This document shows, one piece after another, positions 16,264 through 25,431 of a DNA stretch of 64,000 nucleotides. Position numbers and translations under genes: made by a program. This stretch comes from an uncultured Bilophila sp. (GTDB lineage Bacteria > Desulfobacterota > Desulfovibrionia > Desulfovibrionales > Desulfovibrionaceae), in NCBI GenBank assembly GCA_902373525.1, contig CABKMN010000007.1:1-64000 (forward strand), given 5' to 3'. The notes under the pieces were generated by a model. The model saw nothing but the letters and a program-made list of their open reading frames with translations. It had not been told where the DNA came from and did no database searches. Within the stretch, counting starts at the first letter, position 1. Every line of letters begins with the position of its first letter.

Positions 16264-19200
16264 TTGAGGATACCGAAACCCTCCAGACTGGGACGTATAC
16301 CATTGAAAAAAAGAGGTTTTGCGTCTTCCCGCAGCGAGCGTTCCCGTGGGGAGCGGGCGGGAGAGGCGTCGCCGGAGTGTCCGTGCGGCGGGCGTCCGGG
16401 GACGGCGCCGCCACGGCATGCGGCGGACGGTGGCCGAACGGCGCGGCTTCGGGCGCGTTGCGGCGGACGTTCGTTTCTTGAGGGAGTCAAGGCGGCGTTG
16501 GTCTGCCTTGCGCTTGTGGCGGGCTTCTTTTCCCTTGCGCACGCCGACGAACTTGAGGCCAACGCCGTGCAGCCGCTCAGGGTGGGGTTCCAGAAGACCT
16601 GCCCGCTGTACAGGATGGACGCCAACGGCCATTTCAGCGGTTACCTCGCGGATTATCTGGATATGATCACGGCCCTGACGGGGCAGCCGTTTACATGTTC
16701 GTTTGAAGATTCCGCGACGCTGCTGGAAAAACTGCGGGCCGGAAAGCTGGATATCGTCGGCGGGCTGTTCCCGAAAGAGAGTCTGGGCGACGACCTGCGC
16801 GCTTCCGAAGATTTTTACGCGATGAACCAGCAGGTGCTGTTTGCGGACAGCCGGAACGCCTGGCTGCATTACGAAGATTTTCCCGCCTTTTCGGGCATCA
16901 AGATCGGCCTGATGGAGGATTCCCTTGGGGGCGGGTTGCTGACGGCCCTCGCCCGGAAAGAACGCTTTGCCTTTGAGCCCGTGTTGTTCCGGGATTCGCT
17001 GCGGATGCGGGAGGCGTTGGAGAAGGGGGGCGTCAATGCCGTCGTCGCGGACATCCACAACGAGCATTTTTCCCGGATCATCGCCAAGTTGGGGAATCTT
17101 CCCCTCCATTTGTACACGCTGGCCGATAGGCCGGAGCTGGGGAAGCGCATCGACGCCTTCCAGCGCACTCTTTATCTCAACGAGCCGTATTTCCGCGCGC
17201 GGCTCGAACTCAAGCATTTCGGAAAGTTCCGCCGCCCGGATTATGCCCAGACAAAGGCCGAGACGCTTTTCGTCAGCAGGCTCCCCGTCCTGCGGGTCGT
17301 GTGCGGGCCCGACAATCCGCCGTCGTTCTATTATGACGCCCAGAACGGCACGTACAGGGGAAACTACGTCGATTTCCTGCATCTGGTGAAAAAGTACAGC
17401 GGGCTGGATTTCACCATCGTGCAGGCGAAAAGCCATGCCGAGTGCATGCGGATGCTCCGTGAACGGAAGGCCGATCTGTATCTGGGGATGTTCCTCGTCG
17501 ATGCCTTCGCTTCGAAATACCGGCTGGCCTCGACCGTGCCCTTTACCCGGGTACACATGCTCATTGCGGGGAAGCTGGGCACGCAGGTCAACCGGTACGC
17601 GCCGCAGACGCTGGCGATCACCCTTGCCCATCCGGCGCTCCCGTTCTACATTCAGGAGCATTTCCCCAACTGGACCGTCCGTTCCTACGACACCGTCACC
17701 GAGTGCATCGACGCGGTGAACCGGGGCGTGTGCGATCTGGTCATGCAGCCTGAGGACGCCGTTTTTGATCTGCTCGCGGAAAACCCGTATCCGGATATCG
17801 GGATCATTTCCTCCCTCAGTTCGGAGGTCCCGGTAGTCCTCGGGATGCGGGACGACCTGAACCCGTTGCTGCTTTCCGTGCTGAACAAGGCGATCACCGC
17901 CATCGACGATTCGGAGTACAGCCGCATCGCCGTGCGGAACGAGGTCATGCCGATCCAGTTCAGCCGGTTCTGGAAGCTGAACCGGAGCTTCATCGAAATC
18001 TCCTGCCTCGCCGCGGTGGCGTTCGTGATCGGGCTTCTGGTCTTTTTTCAGTACCGCGTCTACAGCGTCGCCTACCGGGACAGGCTGACGGGGCTGCACA
18101 ATCAGAACTTTTTCTTCGGCAGGACGATCAAGAGCGCGGGCGTCCGAAAAATGCCCCGGAAGGCGGTGGCGGCCATCGAAATCGCCAACCTGCGGCAGAT
18201 CAACGAATACTACGGTGAAGAAACCGGCAACAAGGTGCTCGTCTTCGTGGCGGCCACACTGCGGAAGCATCTTTCCGCCGGAGCGCACCTGTTCCGGCTG
18301 AAGGGGGACAGTTTCCTGCTCATCAGCCCGTACGCCGATCCGCAGGTGTTCCTTGCCTTTCTCGAATACCTTCGGGAACACATGCGCTCCTACAAGGACG
18401 GGATCATTTCAACGCAGCTCGACTTCAACATCGGCGTGAGCCTGACGGGCCGGGACGTCAGGGTGCAGGAGGCCGCGGACCGGGCCGAGCTGGCGAGGCG
18501 GGAAGCCAAGGGAAGCGTGGGGCATCTGGTCCTGTTCAACCGGAAGATGGAGGAGGAGCTGAAAGCCGCCAAGCGGGTCGAGCGCAACATGGAGGCCGCG
18601 CTTTCGAACCGGGAATTCCTCGTGTACTATCAGCCCAAGTTCGATCTGGAGACGCGGGCCGTCGTAGGCTCCGAGGCGCTGGTCCGCTGGCGGACGGCGG
18701 ACGGCGAATTCCTTCGGCCCGACGAGTTCATCCCGGTGTTCGAGCAGAACGGCTTCATCGTCAGGCTGGACTTTCATATCCTCGACAGGGTCTGCGCACG
18801 GCTTCGTGAGCTGCTCGATCTCGGCATTACGCCGTACCCCGTTTCCGTCAACCAGTCGCGCGTCCACATCAAGGACCCGGAATACCTCGCCAAACTGCGG
18901 GCGGTGATGGAACGCTACAACCTTCCCGAACAGTTGATTGAACTGGAATTGACGGAATACTCCTTCGCCGAGGGCGACAAGATTCTTCCCCTGATTGCGG
19001 AAATCAAGAAACTGGGGCTTTCCCTTTCGATAGACGATTTCGGGAGCGGTTTTTCGTCCCTCAACCTGCTGCGCGAACTGCCCATCAACGTCCTCAAGAT
19101 CGACAAGTCGTTTCTGGCCGAGAGCGGCGTTTCCGAAAAGAGCGGCATCATCATCCGTAATATCGTCCGCATGTCGCAGGACCTGCACATCGAAAACGTC

Positions 19201-19338
19201 TGCGAAGGCATCGAGCAGGAGGCGCAGGCCGCGTTTCTACGCAGCATCGGGTGCCGGTACGGGCAGGGCTATCTGTTCAGCAGGCCGGTTCCGGAAGAGG
19301 TTTTCCTGCGTACGTATTACGGAATCGAATTGCTGTAG
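16264..19338 (+). CDS. Two tandem periplasmic solute-binding sensor domains with degenerate GGDEF and intact EAL domain (c-di-GMP phosphodiesterase)
   Basis: Two bacterial type-3 solute-binding domains lie outside the membrane: about residues 100-335, opening LRVGFQKTCPLY, and about 340-570, opening LRVVCGPDNPPSFYY. A membrane helix follows near 580-605 and leads into a GGDEF-like domain (YRDRLTGLHNQNFFFG) and an EAL domain. The GGDEF signature is replaced by KGDSF, so cyclase activity is unlikely. The EAL domain keeps EALVRW, ELTE, IDDFGSG and KIDKSF, so it should hydrolyse c-di-GMP. The open frame begins at a TTG at 16264; TTG codons at 16303 and 16498 are alternatives. The arginine-rich first 70 residues before the hydrophobic signal segment look non-coding, so the true start is probably later. 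Confidence 0.85.
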   Translation: MRIPKPSRLGRIPLKKRGFASSRSERSRGERAGEASPECPCGGRPGTAPPRHAADGGRTARLRARCGGRSFLEGVKAALVCLALVAGFFSLAHADELEANAVQPLRVGFQKTCPLYRMDANGHFSGYLADYLDMITALTGQPFTCSFEDSATLLEKLRAGKLDIVGGLFPKESLGDDLRASEDFYAMNQQVLFADSRNAWLHYEDFPAFSGIKIGLMEDSLGGGLLTALARKERFAFEPVLFRDSLRMREALEKGGVNAVVADIHNEHFSRIIAKLGNLPLHLYTLADRPELGKRIDAFQRTLYLNEPYFRARLELKHFGKFRRPDYAQTKAETLFVSRLPVLRVVCGPDNPPSFYYDAQNGTYRGNYVDFLHLVKKYSGLDFTIVQAKSHAECMRMLRERKADLYLGMFLVDAFASKYRLASTVPFTRVHMLIAGKLGTQVNRYAPQTLAITLAHPALPFYIQEHFPNWTVRSYDTVTECIDAVNRGVCDLVMQPEDAVFDLLAENPYPDIGIISSLSSEVPVVLGMRDDLNPLLLSVLNKAITAIDDSEYSRIAVRNEVMPIQFSRFWKLNRSFIEISCLAAVAFVIGLLVFFQYRVYSVAYRDRLTGLHNQNFFFGRTIKSAGVRKMPRKAVAAIEIANLRQINEYYGEETGNKVLVFVAATLRKHLSAGAHLFRLKGDSFLLISPYADPQVFLAFLEYLREHMRSYKDGIISTQLDFNIGVSLTGRDVRVQEAADRAELARREAKGSVGHLVLFNRKMEEELKAAKRVERNMEAALSNREFLVYYQPKFDLETRAVVGSEALVRWRTADGEFLRPDEFIPVFEQNGFIVRLDFHILDRVCARLRELLDLGITPYPVSVNQSRVHIKDPEYLAKLRAVMERYNLPEQLIELELTEYSFAEGDKILPLIAEIKKLGLSLSIDDFGSGFSSLNLLRELPINVLKIDKSFLAESGVSEKSGIIIRNIVRMSQDLHIENVCEGIEQEAQAAFLRSIGCRYGQGYLFSRPVPEEVFLRTYYGIELL

Positions 19339-19661
19339 GCCGGATTGTCCGGCGGCCTCGGCTTGAAAGCCGCAAGGGGCGGGCCGTCGTGGCCGGAGGC
19401 GGACGCCGCCGGATCGCCCGAAGCCGGACCGCGCGGCCTGCGGTCCTCCCAAGCCGAACGGCCTTGTCCGCACGGAGCGGGCTTCAAGGTTCCGGTTGCT
19501 GAAACTGGTTGTCCGATGGGTCTTTGCAGGGATAAACGTGCGTATGCCTTTGCGGCGTCGGGCCCTGCCGAAACGTTTGCGGTCACGGTCGGCTTCCGTC
19601 GCATCAAGCGCCTTCTTGAAACGGAACCAAACGAAAGGCCTCGGAACGGGGCCGCCATACG
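19339..19661. other. Non-coding stretch between convergent genes
   Basis: About 320 nt after the GGDEF/EAL gene hold no gene I can support; open frames here are GC-driven. It leads into a bidirectional terminator. Confidence 0.5.
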
Positions 19662-19700
19662 AAAACGCGAACGGAGAGGGTTTCTCCCCGTTCGCGTTTT
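19662..19700. terminator. Bidirectional terminator between the EAL gene and the M23 peptidase gene
   Basis: 13-bp perfect arms AAAACGCGAACGG (19662-19674) and its complement (19688-19700) end in T-runs in both directions. It lies between two genes whose 3' ends face each other. Confidence 0.8.
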
Positions 19701-19724
19701 GATCGTGCGTGTGGAAACAGCCGG

Positions 19725-21056
19725 TTAGCGTTCCGCGCCGGCGGCCTCCAGACGGTCGGTAATGGTGTTCTTGATCCACTTGGCGTCGAACCAGTCGAGA
19801 GGCTGGACCTGAATGCCGTGAAGCAGGATGCCGAAGTGCAGGTGGTCGCCCCCGGCGAGGCCCGTGGTGCCCGTGAGGCCGATGATGTCGCCCTTCTTCA
19901 CGGTTGCGCCCACGCTGGTCTGGATTTCGCTCATGTGGGAGTAGAGGGATTGCAGGCCGAGCCCGTGGTCGATGATCACGAGGTTGCCGAAAATCCCCAG
20001 CGGTTCCGCGAACACGACCTTACCGTCGTTCGCCGCCGGGACCGGGGCGTGGGCCACCGAGGCGAGGTCCTGCCCCATGTGGATTTGCTCGTCGATCTTG
20101 GTGCCGTTGTGCAGGTAGGTCCGCTGATCCCCGAAACTGGCTCGGGAGGCGGAACCGGGCAGGCGCTTGAAGGAGCCGCTCCACAACATGGTGGGCGCCG
20201 TGTTCTTGCCCACTTCCAGCAGCGTCTGCTCGTTGGAAAGACGGACTTCGTTGTTGATCCGAATGTAGCGTTCGAGGTTGGAGGCCGCATCGGGGATCAG
20301 TTCCTTGAAGACGTCTTCCTTGCCGTCGAGGAAACGGTCGCTGATGTTGAGCGTGTCCTTGCGGAAATTCCGTTCCCCGGCGTTGATGAGGACGCGGTTC
20401 CGGGATTCGTTTCCGGCGAGGTCGCGGGTGATCAGTTCGGGGCTGAATTTGCTCTTGGGCGTGTCCAGCGGGAAGGGGATGAAGCAGTAGTACAGCCCGT
20501 TCGGCTGGAGGAAGGCGGGGAAGAACCGGTCGCCCAGCCGGACCCCGGTCATGCTGGCGTCTTCCGAAACGCTGTAGGCGATGGCGGTCACGCTGCCTCG
20601 CCGCAGGGCGGGCACCGTGCTTCGGATGCGGACCTTGGGCGGCTGGGTATCGAGCTGCATGTTCCATTTGCGGGTAGTCCCGTTCCCCTTGCCGAAGCTC
20701 ATGAGGGAATCGTCCCGGGCCGTGATTTCCAGCTCGAACGCGCCGTCTCGCAGCCCCGCGTTTTTGAGATTGAACGAAACCGACTGCGAGGGGGCGGCTT
20801 CGGCGAACACCTTGTCGAGAATGACCAGCGACTGGTTGTTCCGGTGAATGGTGACGGAAACGGAGCGGACCCCGGATTTGGCGTCCGTGAGCGTCAGCGC
20901 GATGTCCTGCGTCGGCGAAATCCTGCCGGTATCGGGCGTCATGACGATTTCCGGACCGTCGAGATCGTCCAGAAACAGATAGATGCCGAATCCCAGCGCG
21001 GCCAGCAACAGCGTCACAAAGCCATAGCTGATGGTATTACGAATGATACGACCCAT
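19725..21056 (-). CDS. M23 (LytM-type) metallopeptidase, membrane anchored
   Basis: The 443-residue protein has one N-terminal membrane helix (residues 10-30) followed by a long periplasmic region. The last 130 residues form the LytM/M23 domain with zinc ligands H-x3-D in HMGQDLAS and the H-x-H of HLHFG, plus the intervening SLYSHMS motif. All ligands expected for an active endopeptidase are present. Such enzymes cut peptidoglycan cross-links or act in cell separation. The region before the peptidase (40-280) has beta-rich repeats, possibly an Ig-like spacer. It may form an operon with the upstream CBS gene on the same strand, 55 nt away. Confidence 0.88.
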   Translation of the reverse strand: MGRIIRNTISYGFVTLLLAALGFGIYLFLDDLDGPEIVMTPDTGRISPTQDIALTLTDAKSGVRSVSVTIHRNNQSLVILDKVFAEAAPSQSVSFNLKNAGLRDGAFELEITARDDSLMSFGKGNGTTRKWNMQLDTQPPKVRIRSTVPALRRGSVTAIAYSVSEDASMTGVRLGDRFFPAFLQPNGLYYCFIPFPLDTPKSKFSPELITRDLAGNESRNRVLINAGERNFRKDTLNISDRFLDGKEDVFKELIPDAASNLERYIRINNEVRLSNEQTLLEVGKNTAPTMLWSGSFKRLPGSASRASFGDQRTYLHNGTKIDEQIHMGQDLASVAHAPVPAANDGKVVFAEPLGIFGNLVIIDHGLGLQSLYSHMSEIQTSVGATVKKGDIIGLTGTTGLAGGDHLHFGILLHGIQVQPLDWFDAKWIKNTITDRLEAAGAER

Positions 21057-21111
21057 GTTTTTTCCTTGAGCGTACGCGAAGAAAAGCTACTGGTAAGAGG
21101 TGCGGAACGGA

Positions 21112-21534
21112 TCAGACTTCGTGCAGAAGCGCGATGGCGAGACGGAGAAAATCGGCTTCCGTGATGATGCCGACGAGCTTCCCGTTTTCGTCGAGGACCG
21201 GCAGACAGCCGTACTTGTGCCGGTACAGGATTTCCGCGGCTTCCCGGAGCAGGGTATCCGGCGAGACCGTCTTCACGTCGGTCTGCATGATGTCCCCGAC
21301 CATGATCGCGGATTCGATTTCTTCCTGTTCTTCCTGTTCGATTTCGGCCAGATGGGAAACGGCGTAGCCGAGCAGGTCGCGGTGGGTGAGCAGGCCGACG
21401 AACCGGTCGCCGTTCTCGGTCACCGGAATGTGGCGTATCTTGGCGAGCTGCATGAGGGTGCGTACGTCCTGAAGGGAGTCCGTCCGCTGCAATGTGAACA
21501 CCTTGGTCGTCATCAGGTCACTGACATAAATCAT
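21112..21534 (-). CDS. Protein with paired CBS domains
   Basis: The 140-residue protein consists almost only of two CBS motifs. The first is near residues 1-60 (VSDLMTTKVFTLQ, then HIPVTENGDRFVGLLTHRDLL) and the second near 75-138 (VGDIMQTDVKTV, then GCLPVLDENGKLVGIITEADFL). A Bateman module of this kind binds adenine nucleotides and acts as an energy sensor. The start ATG has GGAGA just upstream on the minus strand; a longer frame upstream lacks such a site. There is no catalytic domain, so it probably acts as a free regulator. Confidence 0.85.
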   Translation of the reverse strand: MIYVSDLMTTKVFTLQRTDSLQDVRTLMQLAKIRHIPVTENGDRFVGLLTHRDLLGYAVSHLAEIEQEEQEEIESAIMVGDIMQTDVKTVSPDTLLREAAEILYRHKYGCLPVLDENGKLVGIITEADFLRLAIALLHEV

Positions 21535-21799
21535 ATTGGTTCTCCATAAAAGGGTGCAGCATGGTCCGGCGGGATACTGAGGATTCGTTGGGCCCCGGAA
21601 CGGGGCGTCGGCGCGCACAAACAGTCCTGTTCCGGGCGCTGGCGGGTGCTTGCATTCTTACGCAAGACGGTCATACTGTATAGCGGCATTTTTGCACAGG
21701 GAAAGCGTCTAGGCAAGTGTCGGCCCGCCGTTTTTCAGTGCATGCTCCGGGACATTCGGAGGATGCCCGCCAGTATTCCCGTTTCTTTATTGGAGTTCC

Positions 21800-22465
21800 A
21801 TGACTGTATCAGGACAACACCCGACTTTTGCCGATTTCAGGCGTCAGCGCGCCCGGATGGTGCGGCGGCTTGAGGCGCAGGGCATTGCGGACGAGTCCGT
21901 ACTTGCCGCCATGCGTTCCGTCCGGCGGCACTGTTTCGTTCCGGAAGCGTTGCAGGACCGCGCCTATGAGGAACACCCCCTGCCCATCGGTTTCGGCCAG
22001 ACCATTTCCCAACCGTACATCGTCGCCTACATGTCGCAGTTGCTGGAAGCGAAGGCCGGAATGACCGTGCTCGAAATCGGCACGGGATCGGGCTATCAGA
22101 CCGCGGTGCTCCGCGAGATGGGGCTTGATGTCTGCACGGTGGAGCGCGTGCGGGAACTCCATTTCGCCGCACGGGACCTGTTCGCCGCGCTCGGCATTTC
22201 GGGAATCCGCATGCGGCTCGGGGACGGCACGCTCGGCTGGAAGGAGCAGTCCCCGTTCAACCGGATCATCGTCACGGCGGGGGGGCCGAACCTGCCGCTG
22301 CCGCTTCTGGAACAGTTGGCCGATCCCGGGATCATGGTGATCCCCGTGGGGCAGACGCGCCGGGAGCAGAAGCTGTTGCGCATCGCCAAGCGCGAGGGCA
22401 GGGTGACGGCAAGGACCCTCGGGAACGTCGCCTTCGTCGATCTGGTCGGCGATCACGGCTGGTAG
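21800..22465 (+). CDS. pcm: Protein-L-isoaspartate O-methyltransferase
   Basis: The 221-residue protein repairs isoaspartyl residues by SAM-dependent methylation. Family motifs are visible in order: QTISQPYIVAYM (substrate loop), TVLEIGTGSGYQTAVL (SAM motif I), VCTVER, and the later RIIVTAGGPNLPLPLLEQL and GIMVIPVG stretches. Length is normal. TTGGAGTTCC precedes the ATG. It begins a run of plus-strand genes (pcm, mrp, pgsA, ftsB-like). Confidence 0.9.
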   Translation: MTVSGQHPTFADFRRQRARMVRRLEAQGIADESVLAAMRSVRRHCFVPEALQDRAYEEHPLPIGFGQTISQPYIVAYMSQLLEAKAGMTVLEIGTGSGYQTAVLREMGLDVCTVERVRELHFAARDLFAALGISGIRMRLGDGTLGWKEQSPFNRIIVTAGGPNLPLPLLEQLADPGIMVIPVGQTRREQKLLRIAKREGRVTARTLGNVAFVDLVGDHGW

Positions 22466-22529
22466 TTCCCCGCTTTTTGTGGCAAACCGAAAGAGTCCCT
22501 CCGGGGACCAATGCTTTTCAGGAGTTGTT

Positions 22530-23381
22530 ATGTCTTCTTCCAATCAGGCCCCGCAGGGGCAGACGTCCATCCCCATGACCGCGGCCATGCAGAACAAGGT
22601 GCTCGCCCAGAATTTGCAGGACGTGCGCCACAAGCTGTTCATCATGAGCGGCAAGGGGGGCGTGGGCAAGAGTTCCGTAACCGTAAATCTGGCCACGGCG
22701 CTGGCGGCGCGCGGCTTTACCGTGGGCATCCTCGACGTGGACATCCACGGCCCGAGCGTTCCCCGGCTGCTGGGCGCGTCCGCGTCCGTCATGGCCGACG
22801 AGGACGGCAAGATGCTGCCCGTCCCCTGCGGCGAACGCCTCTCGCTCATCTCGATGGATTCCTTTCTGAAGGATAAGGATACCGCCATCTTGTGGCGCGG
22901 TCCCAAGAAGACGGGGGCCATCCGCCAGTTCCTGACCGACGTGAAGTGGGGCGCTCTGGACTACCTGCTCATCGACTCGCCTCCCGGAACCGGCGACGAA
23001 CACATGACGGTGCTGGACGCCATCCCCGACGCGGGGTGCATCGTCGTGACCACGCCGCAGGAGATTTCTCTGGCCGACGTGCGCAAGGCGCTTGACTTCC
23101 TCAAGCAGGTGCAGGCCCCGGTCCTCGGCATCGTCGAGAACATGAGCGGCCTGAGCTGTCCGCACTGCGGCAAGGAAATCGATCTGTTCAAGAAGGGCGG
23201 CGGCGAGCAGTTGGCCAAGCAGTACGAGCTGCCGTTCCTCGGGGCCATCCCGCTGGACCCGGCCACCGTCATCGCGGCGGACCGGGGCGTCCCGATTGTT
23301 TCCCTGACCGAAGATTCCCCCGCCCGCCGCGGTTTCATGGCGTTGGCGGATGCCGTGATCGCCGCCACCGAAGCGGAGTGA
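22530..23381 (+). CDS. mrp: Mrp/NBP35 family P-loop ATPase, Fe-S cluster carrier
   Basis: The 283-residue protein has the deviant Walker A GKGGVGKSSV at about residues 45-55, Walker B-like LLIDSPPGTGDEH near 145, and a C-terminal CPHC motif near 210 that binds a bridging [4Fe-4S] cluster. It is therefore the ApbC/Mrp type used in Fe-S protein maturation. The ATG at 22530 follows AGGAG by 8 nt; an upstream in-frame ATG at 22479 lacks such support. Many Fe-S proteins in this window, including the Nfn and FAD/Fe-S enzymes, would need such carriers. Confidence 0.9.
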   Translation: MSSSNQAPQGQTSIPMTAAMQNKVLAQNLQDVRHKLFIMSGKGGVGKSSVTVNLATALAARGFTVGILDVDIHGPSVPRLLGASASVMADEDGKMLPVPCGERLSLISMDSFLKDKDTAILWRGPKKTGAIRQFLTDVKWGALDYLLIDSPPGTGDEHMTVLDAIPDAGCIVVTTPQEISLADVRKALDFLKQVQAPVLGIVENMSGLSCPHCGKEIDLFKKGGGEQLAKQYELPFLGAIPLDPATVIAADRGVPIVSLTEDSPARRGFMALADAVIAATEAE

Positions 23382-23563
23382 CCGGCGAAGGACTGTACGG
23401 CGGGCCGTTTTCCGTATGCCGGGACGGCCCGCCGATTTCGCATTGCCTTGTGAATGAGCCTGTTATCGGAAACGGGCCGGGTCGGGGAGGCCATTCTGCC
23501 CTTTGCCTTTCGAACATGTTGTGCTATAGGGACCCAACAACTGTCGCCAAAGCGGGTAATACT

Positions 23564-24118
23564 ATGTTCAACTTGGCAAATCAGCTTACGCTGGCCCGAA
23601 TTTTTTTCGTCGTTCCCATCGTTCTCCTGTTGTACTTTCCGGGAAAACTGGCCTGTTTTCTGGCGGCGGTCCTGTTCAGCATCGCCTCGATTACGGATTT
23701 CCTCGACGGCCATATCGCCAGAAAGGCCAATATGGTCACTAGCTTCGGAAAGTTTCTCGATCCCCTTGCCGACAAGTTGCTCATCTGTTCCATCCTGATC
23801 ATGTTCGTCGAACTCGGCTGGGTCCCCGCGTGGGTGACCATCGTCATCATCGGGCGTGAGCTTGCCGTAACCGGCCTGCGCGCCATGGCGATAGACGAGG
23901 GCGTGGTGATCGCTGCGGACAAATACGGCAAGAGCAAGACGGTGATGCAGATCGTCGCCATCATTCCGCTGTTGCTGCATTATTCGTGGTTCGGCGTTGA
24001 CCTGCATCTGCTGGGGACCTTCCTCCTGTACATCGCCCTCGTGCTGACGATCCTTTCCGGGCTGAATTATTTTTACAAGTTTTACGGCATCTGGCGGGAA
24101 AAAGATCGGGCCGCATGA
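23564..24118 (+). CDS. pgsA: CDP-diacylglycerol--glycerol-3-phosphate 3-phosphatidyltransferase
   Basis: The 184-residue membrane enzyme makes phosphatidylglycerol phosphate. The CDP-alcohol phosphotransferase motif D-G-x2-A-R-x8-G-x3-D-x3-D is present as TDFLDGHIARKANMVTSFGKFLDPLADK at about residues 44-71. Four to five membrane helices surround it. The ATG at 23564 gives the normal N-terminus (NLANQLTLARIFFV); the frame is open upstream but without a plausible start. Its stop overlaps the following FtsB-like gene (ATGATG). Confidence 0.92.
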   Translation: MFNLANQLTLARIFFVVPIVLLLYFPGKLACFLAAVLFSIASITDFLDGHIARKANMVTSFGKFLDPLADKLLICSILIMFVELGWVPAWVTIVIIGRELAVTGLRAMAIDEGVVIAADKYGKSKTVMQIVAIIPLLLHYSWFGVDLHLLGTFLLYIALVLTILSGLNYFYKFYGIWREKDRAA

Positions 24119-24477
24119 TGAACGTACGCAGCACTCCCGCCGCCTCGTCGAAGGCCACGATCTGGAAGCTTCTCATTCTGGCGCTGGCCGTGACCGTCAA
24201 CGTGATCCTCGTGTCCCGCCTGTTGTGGGGGCCGCAAAGCCTTGTTTCGTATCGGGAACTCGCTTCGCAGCATGCGGAACTGCTCAAGGAGCGCGATAGT
24301 TTCGACGCGGTCAACGCGGGGTTGAGCCGGGAGATACGGCTGTTGCAGTCCGACGAAAAATATGTGGAAAAAATGATCCGCCAGCGGTTGAATTTCGTCC
24401 GCGGCAACGAAATCCTGTATCTGTTCACGGAAGATGCGAATGCGCGTGGAGCCCTGCCTCATGATGGAAAAAATTGA
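24115..24477 (+). CDS. FtsB/DivIC-like septum formation initiator protein
   Basis: The 120-residue protein has one membrane helix (about 18-38) followed by a coiled coil (ELASQHAELLKERDSF and on) and a short conserved end with MIRQRLNFVRGNEILYLF. That pattern, E-x-x-R-x-x-L-x-x-x-x-x-x-E-x-x-x, is typical of FtsB/DivIC divisome proteins. It starts within the pgsA stop, so it is translationally coupled to it, and its end overlaps the next gene by 17 nt. Division role is inferred from family resemblance. Confidence 0.8.
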   Translation: MMNVRSTPAASSKATIWKLLILALAVTVNVILVSRLLWGPQSLVSYRELASQHAELLKERDSFDAVNAGLSREIRLLQSDEKYVEKMIRQRLNFVRGNEILYLFTEDANARGALPHDGKN

Positions 24478-25405
24478 ATGGTATCAGGAGGTCCTCAAAC
24501 TGGACCCTGACTCCAAGGTTTTTTTCCCGCTGGCGCAGCTCCTCAGGGAATCGCGGCAGCCGGAAAAGGCCATCGAGGTGTTGCGGCTCGGGTTGCGCCA
24601 CACGTCGATGTTTCTTGAGGCGCGTCTGCTGCTGATCCAGTTGTTGTTCGAGCAGTCGCGCGTTGACGAATGCCGGGCCGAGCTGTCCGCCGTGACCGGG
24701 CTGCTGGAAAACTATCCCGCGTTTTGGGAAGTCTGGGCGGATTCGGTCGCCGGGAAAAACAAGGATTTGGCCCTCGCCATCCGTCTGATGGCCTCGACGA
24801 TACGGCATCCGGAATACTCGCTGAGCCTGATTCTGGAGAGCGGTCTGGAACTGCTTCAGGATGTCCGCAGGACCTTTTCCGCCGCTCCCGCGACGGCTGC
24901 CGGAGCCGAGACGGAAGCGCCCTCCGGGGCGATGCCCGCCGAACCCCGGAGCGCGGATGCTCCGGAACCCCCCTTGGCCGCGCCGCTCGCCGATGCGGAG
25001 CTTCTGGAAACGATGCTCGAAGAAAGCGCGCCGGTGGAGGATGCCTCCTTTGCGAGCGAAACGTCCCCCGCGTCCCCGCCCGCCGGAGAGGCGGCGTTTT
25101 CCGAAGAGCCGGAGGAGCCGACGCTGCGGACCCGTTCCATGGCGGACGTGCTCGCGGAGCAGGGCGACATCGCCGGGGCGCTCGAAATTTATCAGGAACT
25201 CGAAGCCGCCGCCCCCACGCCGGAAGAGGCCGGGGAGCTGCACGACAGCGTTGTCGCGCTGGCGGCCCGGGTCGCCGGGAACGGTGCGGAGTCCGGAGAA
25301 CAGGCGGAAAACGTCGGCGAACCTCCCTACGGGGACATGGGGAATCATCTGATGTCCCTTCTGGAATCGCTGGCGGATCGCCTCGAAGCACGGGCGCGCG
25401 CGTAG
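24461..25405 (+). CDS. TPR-containing protein of unknown function
   Basis: The 314-residue protein starts at ATG 24461 (GGAG upstream) and overlaps the FtsB-like gene. Its first 150 residues contain TPR-like helical pairs (PLAQLLRESRQPEKAIEVLRLGL and following). A low-complexity Ala/Glu/Pro linker spans about 150-220, and one more TPR-type unit lies near 235-260 (DVLAEQGDIAGALEIYQELE). No signal peptide. The tight packing with pgsA, the FtsB-like gene and the lipoprotein gene suggests an envelope-linked role, but no function can be stated. Confidence 0.7.
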   Translation: MMEKIEWYQEVLKLDPDSKVFFPLAQLLRESRQPEKAIEVLRLGLRHTSMFLEARLLLIQLLFEQSRVDECRAELSAVTGLLENYPAFWEVWADSVAGKNKDLALAIRLMASTIRHPEYSLSLILESGLELLQDVRRTFSAAPATAAGAETEAPSGAMPAEPRSADAPEPPLAAPLADAELLETMLEESAPVEDASFASETSPASPPAGEAAFSEEPEEPTLRTRSMADVLAEQGDIAGALEIYQELEAAAPTPEEAGELHDSVVALAARVAGNGAESGEQAENVGEPPYGDMGNHLMSLLESLADRLEARARA

Positions 25406-25431
25406 TGCGCCTGTTTACATTGGAGAATTGC

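Noticed and set aside
16210..18381. A 723-codon minus-strand open frame
   Set aside because: It is antisense to the GGDEF/EAL gene, whose domains are clear; composition bias explains the open frame.
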